This document shows positions 24,407-36,540 of a stretch of 64,000 bases of DNA, piece by piece. This DNA comes from Epiperipatus broadwayi (lineage: Eukaryota; Onychophora; Udeonychophora; Euonychophora; Peripatidae), in contig JAQFVV010000549.1 of assembly GCA_028023455.1 (NCBI GenBank), positions 1-64,000 on the forward strand, read 5' to 3'. The notes under the pieces are model-generated. The model was not told where the DNA came from. It did not search any database and was given only the letters and a program-made list of their open reading frames with translations. A program made the position numbers and the translations under genes. Within the stretch, counting starts at the first letter, position 1. Every line of letters starts with the position of its first letter.

Positions 24407-24766
24407 TGATTATAGTTAATCATTCTGTGAATATAAATTAAATTCAGTAAAAACACTTCTTTTGTTTTTATTTTATATTCATGTGAGTGATCAAGCCTCA
24501 CTAGTCGTGATAAATCCTAGGAGTAGGTTAATTAAGTGTTGAGAGAGATTCTAAAATTGGATATGTTCTTTTGCTGATATTCTGAGTTCAGTTTATGTAA
24601 TCATAAGATTGTATCCCACAAGCTAGCTCATTATTACACTAACTGTTAATAAATTTGAACATATGACTGAGAAATTTTCAATCTCTATTTATTTATTATG
24701 TAAGTAAAACATCATTTTCTGTAACAATGACTCATTGGTTTAGGATTTAAGGAACTAACTTATTTA

Positions 24767-24816
24767 CCCACTCCCTCTCCCGCTCCCTCTCCCTCACTCT
24801 CCCTCTCTCTCTCCAG
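24767..24816. repeat. Pyrimidine (CCCTCT)n microsatellite
   Basis: Imperfect CCCTCT repeats of about 50 bp, ending ctctccag. The corresponding site of repeat copy 1 has only a short tctcggtctag, so the tract expanded in copy 2. Confidence 0.85.
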
Positions 24817-24997
24817 TTTCATGTGGTTTCAATTTGCAGTATTAATATCTTTATATTTATCTTACCACCATTTGGAAGCTGTAATTTGTGGAGCATACTG
24901 AAGTCTCCCTTCATGCATACCATTTCATTTTGCTTCCCAAAACTGTGGGGCATTTGTTGGCTTAGCCAGTCTAGTTCAGCTGAATATTGCCATTACA

Positions 24998-25648
24998 ATA
25001 TATATATACAATTATAATAAAAATAAAGTGCAATGGTGATAAAACTACTGAAGTATTTTCAGTTAATTTTTTAATCTTTCTCAACTGATCTTATCACTGC
25101 TATTCTTTATTATTTTTATTATAATAATTATTCTAAAACAGATATATATGAAGTTAATAAACAGTGTTAAAATACAATGAAAAGCAGTTGACCAACTTCC
25201 ATGGGCTGTGAACATATAAATACATTTATCCACAATTTGTTGTCAGAAAAATGAGAATAAAATAGTACACCATTTCTCTCTAAGCCTGGAATGTAAATAA
25301 GTTTAATTACTCTCGCAAGTACGGGAATAAGAGTAAATTTCAATCTCAAGTTAGTTATAGTGGTAGATATAATAATTTGAAAGACGTTGTGTAATTTGAG
25401 AAATCATTGTAAATAATAAATAGATGTTAAATAATTATAAACAGTTCCTATATGTGTTAAAAGAAGATAAACCTTATTTAAATCCCAGATTTAGAATAAA
25501 GCAGTATACTACTTTACTGTTAATATTTCTTCTGACAATGATATGCAGACACATACATTTATATGTTTATAATCCATGAAAGTTTGTTAGACTTCTTTAT
25601 TTTTACATACATGTACTTATATATATATATATTGCAAAGAAATCAAGT
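24998..25648. other. AT-rich DNA
   Basis: No gene. A 60-residue minus-strand frame at 25167-25349 is unrecognised. A TA microsatellite lies near 25618-25632. Confidence 0.5.
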
Positions 25649-25986
25649 TATATATCACATGACCTAATTTAACAAGCTTGTATTACAAATGTTATCTAAT
25701 GAGTTTGCCAATAACCCTTAACAAGATTTTCAAAATATTCTCAACCCCAGACTGGTTTCAGCTTCTGGATTTTTCATTGAGGTGCTAGGATATTCAAACA
25801 TTAGATTTAAAATACCAGATCAAGCCCAGCACTTTATCTAATGGTCAACTATTAAGTAGGAAATCTAAAATTTTCAGACATCCATATGTTTTCAAATCCA
25901 GCTATCTAACTTAAATAACCATATGGTGCTGAACTAAGTTCAGATACACAATATAATAATAACTTTAGCAATATAAAATCACCAAA
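25649..25986 (-). repeat. Repeat family A, copy A3
   Basis: The longest family A copy, in minus orientation, ending at 25966-25986 in the complement of gattttatattgctaaag as in copy A1. The hammerhead region (about 25728-25795, minus) keeps GAAAC, the CA loop, GTC and the helix I strand TGGGGT pairing with ACCTCA, but the CTG of the core is deleted (cacctca runs straight into atga), so it is dead. It shows that helix I of family A once had six pairs. It also includes a pair of inverse atctaacttaa / ttaagttagat strings flanking its right end (25908-26025). Confidence 0.8.
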
Positions 25987-26767
25987 GCTTTAATTCAGTC
26001 TCATATGGCTACTTAAGTTAGATAAAATACATATATATGTAATGATATTCAATACCTGTATTTTGAAGTTTTATATATATATATAAACTCAAAGTTTGCA
26101 CTTCCAAAAAGAATTGCTCTAGATACTGTGGAGCATTAGTAGAGCCAAAAACGATCTTGATAAGATATTTTAATTTCACTTGTGCTTATTGTCACTCACT
26201 TTATTATGGTGACAGTAGGGCAAATTTAATCACAAGAATTAAGAAGCATATCTAAGAATACAACGATTCTAACACTTGTTCTTATTCCAATTCACTTTTT
26301 TGAGTTCTAAAAACACTTAATCCTAATAATGTTTGTTACATATATGTGAAAAAAGAAAGTAAGAAACTAAAATGTAAAAGAAGTTAAATTCATTTTTAAT
26401 TCAGGCCACATTTTTAATCAAAATTTAAATTAAGTTGTAATTGGAATTTTATTTCATAAAATGCTTTTAAATTGTATATCATTCAACATTAGCCATGAGT
26501 ATGAAAAAAAGTATTGAAAGCCTGCTCAGCAAATTTAAAATTATAATATTTGAAAATATTTTTATACTATTTTTAATGATGTTAATTGGTTAGAAGGTTT
26601 TTTATATTACATATATAATATCTACATTGATTTTTATAATATAAAATCAGTTCTTTATTTAAATAAATTACATAAATATATACATGCAATTAAAAATGTA
26701 AATATGAAATTGTTACTTAATATTTATTTTAAAAATTAGTTATGTAATATTTTTATTTGTTTTTTCT
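25987..26767. other. AT-rich DNA
   Basis: No gene or repeat beyond the inverse ttaagttagat string at 26012-26022 and TA-rich microsatellites near 26072-26082. Confidence 0.5.
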
Positions 26768-26872
26768 CATGTGTCATAGCATCAACTGGCAAGCGAACTC
26801 ACTAACCCAGGATAACTGCTTGTAAAGCAGCTGTCGCTGACTTCTCGATTACCAATGCTTGACATAGTTGTG
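26768..26872 (-). repeat. tRNA-derived SINE-like copy 1
   Basis: On the minus strand the segment reads like a tRNA relic: an A-box-like part near 26840-26858, an anticodon-arm-like hairpin CTGC-TTTACAA-GCAG at 26817-26831, and a B-box-like GAGTTCGCTTGCC (complement of 26788-26800), followed by a tail gatgctatgacac. The tail and arrangement recur at 33472-33540. The acceptor and D stems do not fold well, so it is not a working tRNA. The match suggests a tRNA-headed SINE. Confidence 0.55.
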
Positions 26873-29800
26873 TAATATTTTTATTTTTAATGTGTAAATT
26901 GTGTGTATACATTCTTGATTTTGTTATATTGATTTTATGATATAATGTATATGCACACATATTCATATTCAATTAAGATAATCATAAAAGTAGCATAGTT
27001 AGATTATGTGTTTTCTAAATCAAAATACTCTTAAGTTTTTAAAAAAAGTATCTCATCATTTATATTTTTTTATTAGAGAAATCATAAATTTTATTTATAT
27101 TAACCAAAAAAAAAAAAGGGGGGGGAGGTCTAAATGGATACTTATTCATCTATTTCATATTGTGTGATAACATTACATTATTTTTATATTTTCATAAATC
27201 TCTATCTAAATCATTATTTTAATAACAATCTAGATCTGGTATTTTTAAAGAATATTTTGCCTATATTGCAATTACAATAAGCAAGATAATTGTGTCTTGA
27301 TATAGATAGTTTTATTCCAATTAAGTACTTAATAGAACTTCCATTTTACACTTTCTGTTTGAAATAAAAATAGATATGTACTCAAGTTATAAGGACTTTA
27401 CAATAAAATAATTAGTACATCTATTTAATAGAATTGGAGTCCAAACATCTTGAAAATCTTTTAGATTGCAAATAGCCTTGGGATTTTTCTTTTAAATAAT
27501 AAGCCTTTTATCAACTTAACTATTAATCCAATTCATTAATTATCAGAGACTTATAGATTATGCCATTACATTTTAGTGCAGATGAATGTTATGCTGATTA
27601 TGCAAACAAATTCTGGATGATAAATACCTTCATATGTATTGTAACATAAATAAAGTAAAGTAGCTCAAAAGGTCCATTGTAACATATTAAAGAGAAATTC
27701 AAATATTATAGATTCAATTGTATCATTGTAACTTAATAAAGATGATCAAACGATCCAAATATATTAAATAATTAAGAAAAGATTCAAATATAAATATTTA
27801 TTTAATAAACGGAAAAGAAAATTGTAGCTTTTATTTTATATCAAAGAGCAAAGAATTAAGTATGCAACTTGCTGAGCATAAGCCACTAAACAAATAAACG
27901 AAATCAACATTGTAAGTAAATAAACGTGTTTAATAAGTAGTCTTTAGAAATATTAATTCAAACAAGTTGTAAATAAACTTAATGAAACTGATCAGAATTT
28001 ATTTAAACTTATATTAGCATGAGCATAAGCTATATAACAAAAGATCAGACTGAGTTATCGATCATATTAAGGGTCATTGGATTAAATGAAACATACTCCT
28101 GACTAGTAGCTATATAGCCACAAGGTCATAAATATTAACATGATGAATAGGAATAAATTAAACATATTTCTATAATTAGATTTCTCAAGATATCACAATA
28201 TCAATAATTATAAACAAATTATTAAGAACGACTACTATAACTCAGGTATATGGAAATCAAGTGAGTGAGTACACTAGTAACTCAATAAAATATCTTCTCA
28301 GGTATATCCAACTGTAGATTTTATCCATTTTCATTTCTTGGTTTGATGTTAAGTGCATGTCTAAGTGAACAACAAGTGAATATGGTCTATCAGGGTGCCA
28401 CTAGATGATCTGAATCTAGACACAGGTATATCTAATAACCTTTCACATGTACCGGGTTTGAATCCCTTTTGGTACCTTATTTCTTACAAAATGTATGATT
28501 TTGATTTTAGACCCATAGCACTGTATGCACTAATATTTAAGTAAACACCTAGGTAACATAAAACATCTTTAAACTGAAGTGGAATTCATTAGACATAAAT
28601 CATTTCTTAGATCTTAGCATAACAAATGTGTTTCAATATTTTTTTATAAGTTTTACTAGCTCAGATTACTATTAATTTAGGATGGCAATTCACTCATCCT
28701 TGCATGAAATAGATGATGGGATGGTGGTTATAATAATACTAAGAAATCACTAAATACTATGAAATCAATATTTATTTATGGCCTTTAAACATTTAAACAG
28801 CAATGTGATGATGATGATGATGATAATGATAATGATAATGACAATGGTTTCAACCACAGCTTTAGGACTAAGCCTAAACATAAAACCTAATTTTTATAAA
28901 GAAATTCATAATTATTGTTAATCTTAGCATATTTAATCATATCTTAAACAACTAATATTCAACCATTGATGATGAATGATCACACTTGATAAAGACTACT
29001 CTTAATGAAATATATACGCCTCGTTTAATAACATAAACTAATATTTATTACTGCATTTCTAACATATACATAAAAATTTCTATATTTACATGAAAATTTA
29101 TATTAACAATAACAACAATAATCATAATCGACTGTTTTAAAATCATAACATTAAATTTTAAATTCTTCCCCCTTTCCCGTAAATGTATTTCAAAAGTATA
29201 TTGTATTAAATTGGGTAACCGATTTGTTAAAATGTTCCATCCACAAGAAAAGTATTTCATATAAAAAAAATATTCACTCATTGGCACACATACTTTATAA
29301 ATCTAACATGTAAGTAGAATGACAAAAATAATTGTTAGTAAAATTGGAAAGAGCAAGTTTTAGAAACAAGTTTTAAATTATTCTCTCCCCCTCTCTTCTA
29401 AGCGCTGAAATGCTATATTTTCCTAAAACAAACTAATTTAATATTTTAATACTACTTATTACTTCACATTCACTCGCAATTATACACATATAAATATTAT
29501 TATGTATGTGCGTGTTTTATCCCATAATAGCAAAATATTATTTAAAACCAAAATAATAATACAAAAAATTATTTTACACATTAATATTTCATAACTGTAA
29601 ATTAATAAACAAATAATTTTGATACATTCAAGATCATTTATGAAGCTCAAAGTTATTATTAGTAAGACATTCTTGGTTTTAATCGATCTGAATAGTCTTT
29701 AAAAGTTCTTTAAATAAAATATACCACTTTATTGCTAAAATTTTATTAAGACTCTGCTATCATAAAGAAAATATATAAAAAAAAAATTTTTATACTACCA

Positions 29801-32800
29801 GTTCTTTGTAGCGACTTCTAATGAGTCAAATTTCTCTTGTTTAATGTCTATCTTTGGCAGCAACAATTTCCATGTTTCTTTGGAACAATCTCTTTCTTAA
29901 AGTGTATAATTATTTGATGATGATGATCCTATTGAGGTTATTTGCTTTAGTGGACAATTTGGAAATCTTTATATTAATTTTTCTTCTCTTCCTGTCAAGC
30001 ATGATTCTTTTAGTGGATGAAATACAGCAGTTGTTTTCACGTTTATAAATTTCCTGGGTTTTAAACTCAGTTGCTGGAACAATTAATTGGACTTGATGAT
30101 TAATATTTATCAGTAGATTAATTCATCTTTCTGATCTCCTTCGAATGCAGGTGAATGTTTTCTTCTTTCCAGCTAAAAACATCTTATTTCTCTGGTCAGT
30201 TGAAAGGTGTAGAATATTATTTTTCAGACAAGACATCTTTTCTTTCCTATATGATCTGCAGCTCCACGATGGTCAGGTCTTGATGGGACACATATCTAAT
30301 TTTTCTACCCCATCATTTCTTATATTTTCAACATTCAAAACTTCATAAAAAATGATTTAAAAAAAAACTATCTAGCAGAACTAAAAATGTTTGTCTGCTT
30401 TAGTTTCAATAATTTTTAAAAAGTCTCTCTCACAATATATTATAATAACAATAATCTAATAGCTCAACTGATTTTCCAGACTGCTTTTATATCCAATTTT
30501 TGAGTCAACTCACCCAATTAGAGTGATAGTGTGAATTGCTATTTTTGACCAACTCAAAAAATCACACACCTGGTTTTCAGACACTTTTGTCTTTAAAAAA
30601 AATAGACTTAATCCTTTTTCCTTTTTCACGTATATCTGTAATATCTAAAATTGGAGTTTCTTTCCTTTAATCTTAAGATGAGACAATTTCAAAATTAGAG
30701 TTCCCACCAAGCTTAAGCTCCCAAAATGACAAACAATCATTTATAAAAACAAAATTGCTACAAAAATAGATATCTGATTTAACACAAAATTGTAAAAAAA
30801 AATAATTTGACAGATTTAACCCTTCTTTTTCTTTCAATATTTAATAAATGTAAATTTCTGTATGTAATGTACACACATACTTTATCATTTCAAATCATTC
30901 ATAAACTGTCATTACAATAATCTAATTGCCAGCTTAGTAATTATAACCCTAATATTTAAAATTAAATCCTTAGCTTTTAAATCCCAATTACAATTATAGA
31001 AAAGCAAAAATAGAAGTATAGAATAAGATATTAAAATTGATCAAGCATAGGTTAGTTTTAAAGAAAGTTAAAATGTTTAATATTTGAAATATAAAACAAG
31101 TAAATAGCTTTGCCTAGATATGTGTAACTTTGCTTTTTAGCAGAAAAATTTAATATTGAATAGTTTAAATGTGTGTATTACCTTTCTATCAACACACAAA
31201 CAAATAAAGAATATAATTGTTGACCCACTCTCTTTCTGTCTAAAGCTTTTAGAACTGGATCTTGTAGGGTTTGAACTTGGATGCCCTACAGCTTCATTTA
31301 TTGTTATATAAAAATGTGATGATGATTTTGGTTTTACATTTTCTTACATGCACATTACTATCAATTTAGCTAATGACTAAATTGTAATGGCACAGTATAT
31401 TATAATAGTCCTAAACTCTGGTTATTTTTTGCTCTATCTCTTTTTTATCCTGCATAAGATAAGTAGAACAAAAAAAAAGAATTTAAAACAATCACGTAAT
31501 GGATATGGATATATTTCTGATCCAAATATTAGTTTATACAGTCAGTATAAAACTCATCTCTAACTCTTGTTCCATTTCATTGATTTTTTAATTCTACTGA
31601 AATTATATTGATCATATTTATTTATGAGTTGTTGATTTAATAGTTGGGCTTGGAAAAAAATGAGTAATATTATACTTGGTTTTTTAAAAAAAGTGTTTTA
31701 TATTGAACTTGAGCAATGGATTTGTGGTAATGACAGAACTGACTTTTATTATAATGATTATCTCAAAGAAATTATGCTAAGGATTTTCATTGGAAGAATA
31801 TGGGCAAGATTAAAATACTGAAGAACTATAATTGGGCAAGATTTTGAAGTATTTCAGAATTAAAAGTTTACATGCAGATATATCATCATAAGATGTCAAT
31901 TTAAAGATTAATGTTATGATTGCTATACAAATCATGAAAGATAAGTAGATCCTTGCATATTATAAGTTGTTTTCAAATCAGTTTAATATTTTCTGATATC
32001 ATTTTTAGCTTTTCTGCAGCAAATTTTTATTCTACAAGACTTCAACATTTCACTTAAGTATAGTTCTTCATTGTATTCTATCCTTAGTTGTATCCTCTTA
32101 AGAAAAGCATTTAATGTCACCCCCCTTTATAATATTTCTAAAGCAACTTTTATGATTTATGTACAGCCTGACTTTCCCATAAATATCACTCTTAAATATT
32201 TTTTAGGAAGTCTGTTAATATTCTTTTATTTTATATACCTTATATATCTAATATGTTGTATAACAAAAAGTTATTGATTATTTTTTAATCTTAGCATAAT
32301 GCTTTCAGATACTTTAGAGAATATTTAGTGCCTTTGTATTACAAAGATGGAAAGTTTATGTTTATTTTCATTCAATAATTTGACATAATAACAGTCTAAC
32401 ATAGAACTAATTTAATTAAAATACTTATGCCATTATAATAAAGGTTTGTCTCGGAAATGCGAATGAGATTTTTATTATTTAATAGCCGTTGAAACATAGT
32501 TTATATAGTGATTATTTCTAAAGATGAAACATTAAGATTCCTAACATTACATAGAGGGAAAAGTTCCAGGTTAATTTGGCTTGGTCAGATTAGGTTGATG
32601 CTTTAATAATAAAAGTAAAACATTGTTTAATAAGATGATGTCTTCATCATTGTTGGGGGGAGATGAAATATATTTATGGATTCTAATTTCATGGCTTTTT
32701 TTTTTTATTATACTTTCATCTTATTCCAGTAATGATAAATTTGTTTATTAGAATAATTAATTTTGAGTTTGGGTTATTTTGTTAAAATATTTTTTCCAAC

Positions 32801-33471
32801 ATACTTAGCACAATTATTCGATTCAGTGATAGTTTGTATACGGCCACAAAAATATAACTTGTATAGAAATGTATTTCAGAATTTAAAATTCAGCATTTTT
32901 TTTTCTTAAAAATTAATTTATTATTATTATTTTTAAAAAAAAAAAAATGATATTTTTTAAATGTCATTTCCTATTTTTGCTTTTATTTAAAATTGCGATT
33001 GTTTTCCTTCTATTTTCTTTTTTTTTTTTTTAAAAGCAGTCATTTAGAAGATTCAACAAAGAAAAAATATTTCATTTATAATTGATTATAAAATTCTGAG
33101 TTTTCATGCATGCTAAACAAGAATATTATTTTAAACAATAAAATACTTTATTAAAAATATTCGTTAAAGAAAGGTAATTTTATATTGAAAAAAAAAAAAA
33201 ATCTGATATTTATTGCGTTTTAGAATTGGTGTTTTTTATTGGTTCACTCACTTATTTGTAAAGCGATTTTGAAATTATCTGAGCCTCAAAAATGTTTATA
33301 AATTGATTTTTTTAAAAAAAAAAGATAATTATTAAGTTTTTTTAATATATTTTCTGGTAGTCAGCAACTAAACATACTGATATTCGAATTTTTTTTTTTC
33401 TTTTAATTATCGATTCACTATAGTTATTGCAAAAAATAAGATTATAAGCTGTCTATTTTTTTTTCCCATAT
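26873..33471. other. Long AT-rich gene-free stretch
   Basis: 6.6 kb without a supported gene. Noted items: an A/G homopolymer junction near 27104-27126, a (GAT)n/(AAT)n microsatellite at 28807-28846, a B-box-like gggtttgaatccc at 28456-28468 without an A box, and a modestly less AT-rich patch at 29820-30350 whose minus strand gives broken Lys/Arg/Ser-rich text but no known domain. A short inverted pair gtaggg...ccctac lies at 31266-31291. Open frames of 60-80 codons here have no family resemblance. Confidence 0.5.
28807..28846. repeat. (GATGAT)/(AATGAT) microsatellite
   Basis: Consecutive gat units followed by aatgat units over about 40 bp, next to the AT-rich surroundings. Confidence 0.9.
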
Positions 33472-33620
33472 GTCATAGCATCGGCCGGGAAGCGAACCCA
33501 AGCAAGGCTTCTGCGCTGACCTCCCGGCTACCATTGCTTGACTAAGCTGTCGGTTGCGTCCGACTTAGTGATCGGGAGGAGTCGATTCTAGTGATCGAAA
33601 TTCTTATGAACTCCCGAGTA
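33472..33620 (-). repeat. tRNA-derived SINE-like copy 2
   Basis: Minus strand: an A-box-like ggtagccgggaggtcagcgc, then a B-box GGGTTCGCTTCCC (complement of 33487-33499), then the tail gatgctatgacatatggg shared with the copy at 26768-26872. Upstream on the minus strand lies a CpG-rich 80-bp segment (to about 33620) not seen in copy 1. It is much more GC-rich than its surroundings, which suggests a younger copy. It is not a canonical tRNA because an anticodon arm is not evident. Confidence 0.6.
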
Positions 33621-34037
33621 ATACATTAGCATTTTTATTTACTTTCAAACTATATATTGTAATAAATCTTTTCTTATTTAATTATTTATATTAATCTATG
33701 TTTTTATTTTTGATTAAATTAATGAGATAAATAATAATATTTGGGAGGGGGGAATCAAATTTTAAAAATATTTAATTTTTATGACTTATATTACAGTGTT
33801 TATATGTTTAAATAGTAGAATGACAGACTCTGGAGTTCAAGGATTATGGATTATGGCTCCAACTATGTCACTTCCGGTACTCAATTTTTTTGTTAAATCC
33901 AAGTAATAAACTAATTTATTATAAGCAAAAATATATATTCAAATTTAATATGACTTCTTTAAAAATAAAAAATTTTTCAGCTTACAGTTTTATTAATATT
34001 TTTTTGAAGCAATCACATATTTACAATTATTTATTAA
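33621..34037. other. AT-rich spacer
   Basis: No gene or repeat recognised. Confidence 0.5.
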
Positions 34038-35246
34038 TATAGGGGATTTGAACATATACTTTCAACCTCCCTTCAGCTACCCACACTCTTACAACCGATC
34101 CATATGTCTACACACATGTGAAAAAGATAACTGATCTCATGCTGAACCAGCATGCAATGCAGTTGGTCTAATTCATTATCTCCCACATATATATATATAT
34201 AATCAGTGCTCGCTTTATAGTAAATAGCAATTCTTCAAATTTTAATGGACAAGCTTCAATCTGCTTCACCCTCTAACTCTTTAGTCATCCATATCATTAA
34301 AAGTCTGATGGTGGAATGCCCAAATTTCTTTTTGGTGCTAATATTATTGTCATGCCTATGATGACATTAAGCCACTTTGACCCCTCATGCATAGTATTTT
34401 GTCCATTAAAATATACAGAAGAGGAATGGGAAAGATACAGGTTGAGTCTGTAATATTTTTAAAATACAAGCATAATTCATATGCCCAGAGATTAAATGTA
34501 ATATAGGGAATTCAAACACAGACTTTCAAAATCCTTCAGTTGTCCACTCTATCTTATACAACCCATACACATGATTACACATATGAGACAAAAATAAATG
34601 ATTTCCAATATTCATATTTGATGCTGAACTAGCACTCATCAATTGGTTCGGATCATCATTTCTCACACACACATATATATAATCAATGCTCAGTTTATAT
34701 TATGTTAGCAATTCTTCAAACTTTAATGGACAGTCTTCAATATAATACACCCTCCAACTCTTCAGCCATCCATACCATTGAAAATCTGATGGTGAAATGC
34801 ACAAATCCTTTGTTGATGACAATATTATTGTCATGCCCATGTTGACCTAAAGTTGCTCTGACCTTTTATGTATAGATTTTTATTCATTCCACATGGGCAT
34901 ATCAATAATATTGGCATCTGCAAGGAATTTGAGTATTCCATCTTCAGATTTTCAATGGTAAAGATCACTAAAGAGTTGGAGAATGGAGTAGATTGAAGCC
35001 TGTCCATTAAAGTTATAAGAATTGCTATCATAATATAAACTGAGCACTGATTACATATATATGTGTGGGAGATAATAATCTGGATCAACTGGTGAGTGCT
35101 GGTTCAACATGAAATATGTATATTGGAGATCATTTATCTTTTTACATGTGTGTAGATATGTATATAGGTTGTATGAGATAGAATGGATAGCTGAAAGAAG
35201 TTTGAAAGTCTGTATCCAAATCTCCTATATTACATTTAAACTCCAA
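34038..35246. repeat. Composite family C locus: two head-to-tail units plus an inverted unit
   Basis: Unit 1 (about 34038-34490) and unit 2 (about 34498-34850) lie head to tail, each opening with atatagggraattcaaac-like text, and are followed by an inverted unit (about 34850-35246). Their hammerhead regions are at 34125-34185 (-), 34605-34665 (-) and 35075-35135 (+). The two same-strand cores are 481 bp apart (34155 and 34636). Units 1 and 2 have lost core bases (CTGCATT; TTGATGA with CAAA for GAAA). The inverted unit has one change (CTGGTGA). The open frames at 34831-35088 and 35109-35291 are repeat artefacts. Confidence 0.8.
35075..35135 (+). pseudogene. Hammerhead ribozyme motif, family C copy C4 (A6 changed)
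   Basis: Core CTGGTGA at 35089-35095 has G in place of the conserved A6. Stem II keeps TGCT with a partial partner AACA. GAAA is at 35111-35114, helix III ATA/TAT has a 2-nt loop, the ATA triplet is present, and TTGG pairs with the upstream TCAA by one wobble. Probably inactive. Confidence 0.5.
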
Positions 35247-35881
35247 GAATATGAATTATGCCTGTATTTCAAAAATATTATATTTAAGTAATATGATCCC
35301 AATCATAATATTAATACTCATATTATATACTTTAGGATCTATTTTGTGGAATGTGCTAGAATAGAGTATATTGGACAATTTAAAGTAATATAATCCAAAA
35401 TTAAATAAAATAGAATAAGAGAACAAAACATTGTGGTCATTTTGTAAAATTTTATACTTCATTTAGAGCACTTGAATGTTTTTTTTTTATTTGATGCATA
35501 TTTTTTAAAATAAATTAATAACTTTTTATTTTTATTGCATTTAGGAATTTTACTCGTTTAGACTAAGGTCATTTTTTCCCAAACAGAATCATATGCTGAT
35601 ATTATAAGAATAAAGATAATTATTTTGAAAGCACTTTTATTAAAAATAAACTTGTTCATAGCAGATTTGTCATGACTTAAGCTAGGTTGTTCTAAAGATA
35701 GATTTTTTAAAACTATAATTCTTATTAAATTTATTTTTAACTGATATACAGGCTTATTATATATCTGTATTAATATATGTAATATATAGGGTATATGAGC
35801 ACAGACTTTCACACGACCACCCACTCTCCACTCTATCTCATAACACTGATACACTTGAACTCATATATGTTGAAAAGATAA

Positions 35882-35940
35882 ATAATCACCCCTATATGTA
35901 TTTCATGTTAAACCAGCAATCATCGGTTGGTCCAGATTAT
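35882..35940 (-). pseudogene. Hammerhead ribozyme motif, family C copy C5 (U4 changed)
   Basis: Minus strand: outer helix I ATAATC/GATTAT intact, core CCGATGA with C in place of U4, stem II TGCT/AACA, GAAA, helix III ATA/TAT, and an ATA triplet followed by a mutated helix I strand (GGGG for TTGG). Inverse partner of the intact copy at 36384-36442. Confidence 0.55.
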
Positions 35941-36383
35941 CATCTCTACACATATATGCTATAAGTGCTCAGATATATATTAAGATAGCCAATCTTCATC
36001 CTTTAATGGACAGGCTTCAATCCACTCCACACTCAAACTCTTCAGTCATCCATCTAATTGAAATTTTGATGATTGAACACTCAAAGGCCACCCTGAGGCT
36101 GAGATTCTTGTCACACCTATGTTGACCTAAAGTCAATATGACCACTCATGTATTAAATGGATTATGGCCTGTACATGAGGGGTCAGATTGACTTTAGGTC
36201 AACATGGGTGTGACAAGAATCTTGACCTCAGTGTGGCCTTTGAGCATTCAATCATCAGATTTTCAATTGGATGGATGGCTGAAGGGTTGGAGTGTGGAGT
36301 GGATTGAAGCCTGTCCATTAAAGTATGAAGATTGGCTATCTTAATATATATCTGAGCACTTATTGCATATATGTGTAGAGATG

Positions 36384-36442
36384 ATAATCTGGACCAACTG
36401 ATGATTGCTGGTTTAGCATGAAATATATATATTGGTGATTAT
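36384..36442 (+). ncRNA. Type I hammerhead ribozyme motif, family C copy C6 (intact, best example)
   Basis: Outer helix I ATAATC 36384-36389 pairs with GATTAT 36437-36442 (six pairs). A 3-nt bulge TGG follows, then inner helix I ACCAA 36393-36397 with TTGGT 36432-36436 (five pairs). Core CTGATGA 36398-36404. Stem II TGCT 36406-36409 with AGCA 36415-36418, loop GGTTT, flanked by a T.T mismatch. GAAA 36420-36423. Helix III ATA/TAT with a 2-nt loop. Cleavage triplet ATA, predicted cut after 36431. Every conserved core base is present, and the very short helix III with an internal loop in helix I matches hammerheads known from Penelope-like elements and retrozymes. Confidence 0.8.
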
Positions 36443-36540
36443 TTATCTTTTCAACATATATGTGTTCAAGTGTATCAATGTTATGAGATAGAGTGGAGAG
36501 TGGGTAGATCATGTGAAAGTCTGTGCTCATATACCCTATA

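Larger units (their letters stand above)
21942..24997 (+). repeat. Large repeat L, copy 2 (possible long terminal repeat)
   Basis: Same-strand partner of 6370-10070. It begins in tgttgagaaagg and ends cattaca at 24991-24997, a plausible TG...CA pair. It lacks the hAT MITE of copy 1 (empty site near 22405) and the block at 7880-8790, and carries a private foldback MITE at 24192-24406. A homopolymer of nine or ten G lies at about 22661-22670. The distance between the copies (about 11.9 kb) would be the internal region if they are LTRs, but no pol gene was found there. Confidence 0.75.
35785..36540. repeat. Family C giant foldback, 756 bp
   Basis: Near-perfect inverted repeat with arms of about 368 bp (35785-36152 and 36172-36540) and a 19-nt loop. 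It opens tagggtatatgagcac and closes with the complement. The arms are two family C monomers fused tail to tail. Left arm ribozyme: 35882-35940 (-). Right arm ribozyme: 36384-36442 (+). Transcription through it would give a long hairpin RNA. High arm identity implies a recent origin or gene conversion. The 98-residue frame at 35558-35854 that overlaps its left end is an artefact. Confidence 0.92.

Noticed and set aside
26768-26872. Functional tRNA with a TAC anticodon
   Set aside because: The anticodon arm is plausible but acceptor and D stems do not pair, and the segment shares a SINE-like tail with 33472-33620.
28449-28475. B-box-like gggtttgaatccc as a tRNA or SINE
   Set aside because: No A box, no stems, and no shared tail with the other SINE-like copies.
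35558-35854. 98-residue minus-strand open frame
   Set aside because: Its start lies in the 756-bp foldback arm and the rest is AT-rich chance coding.
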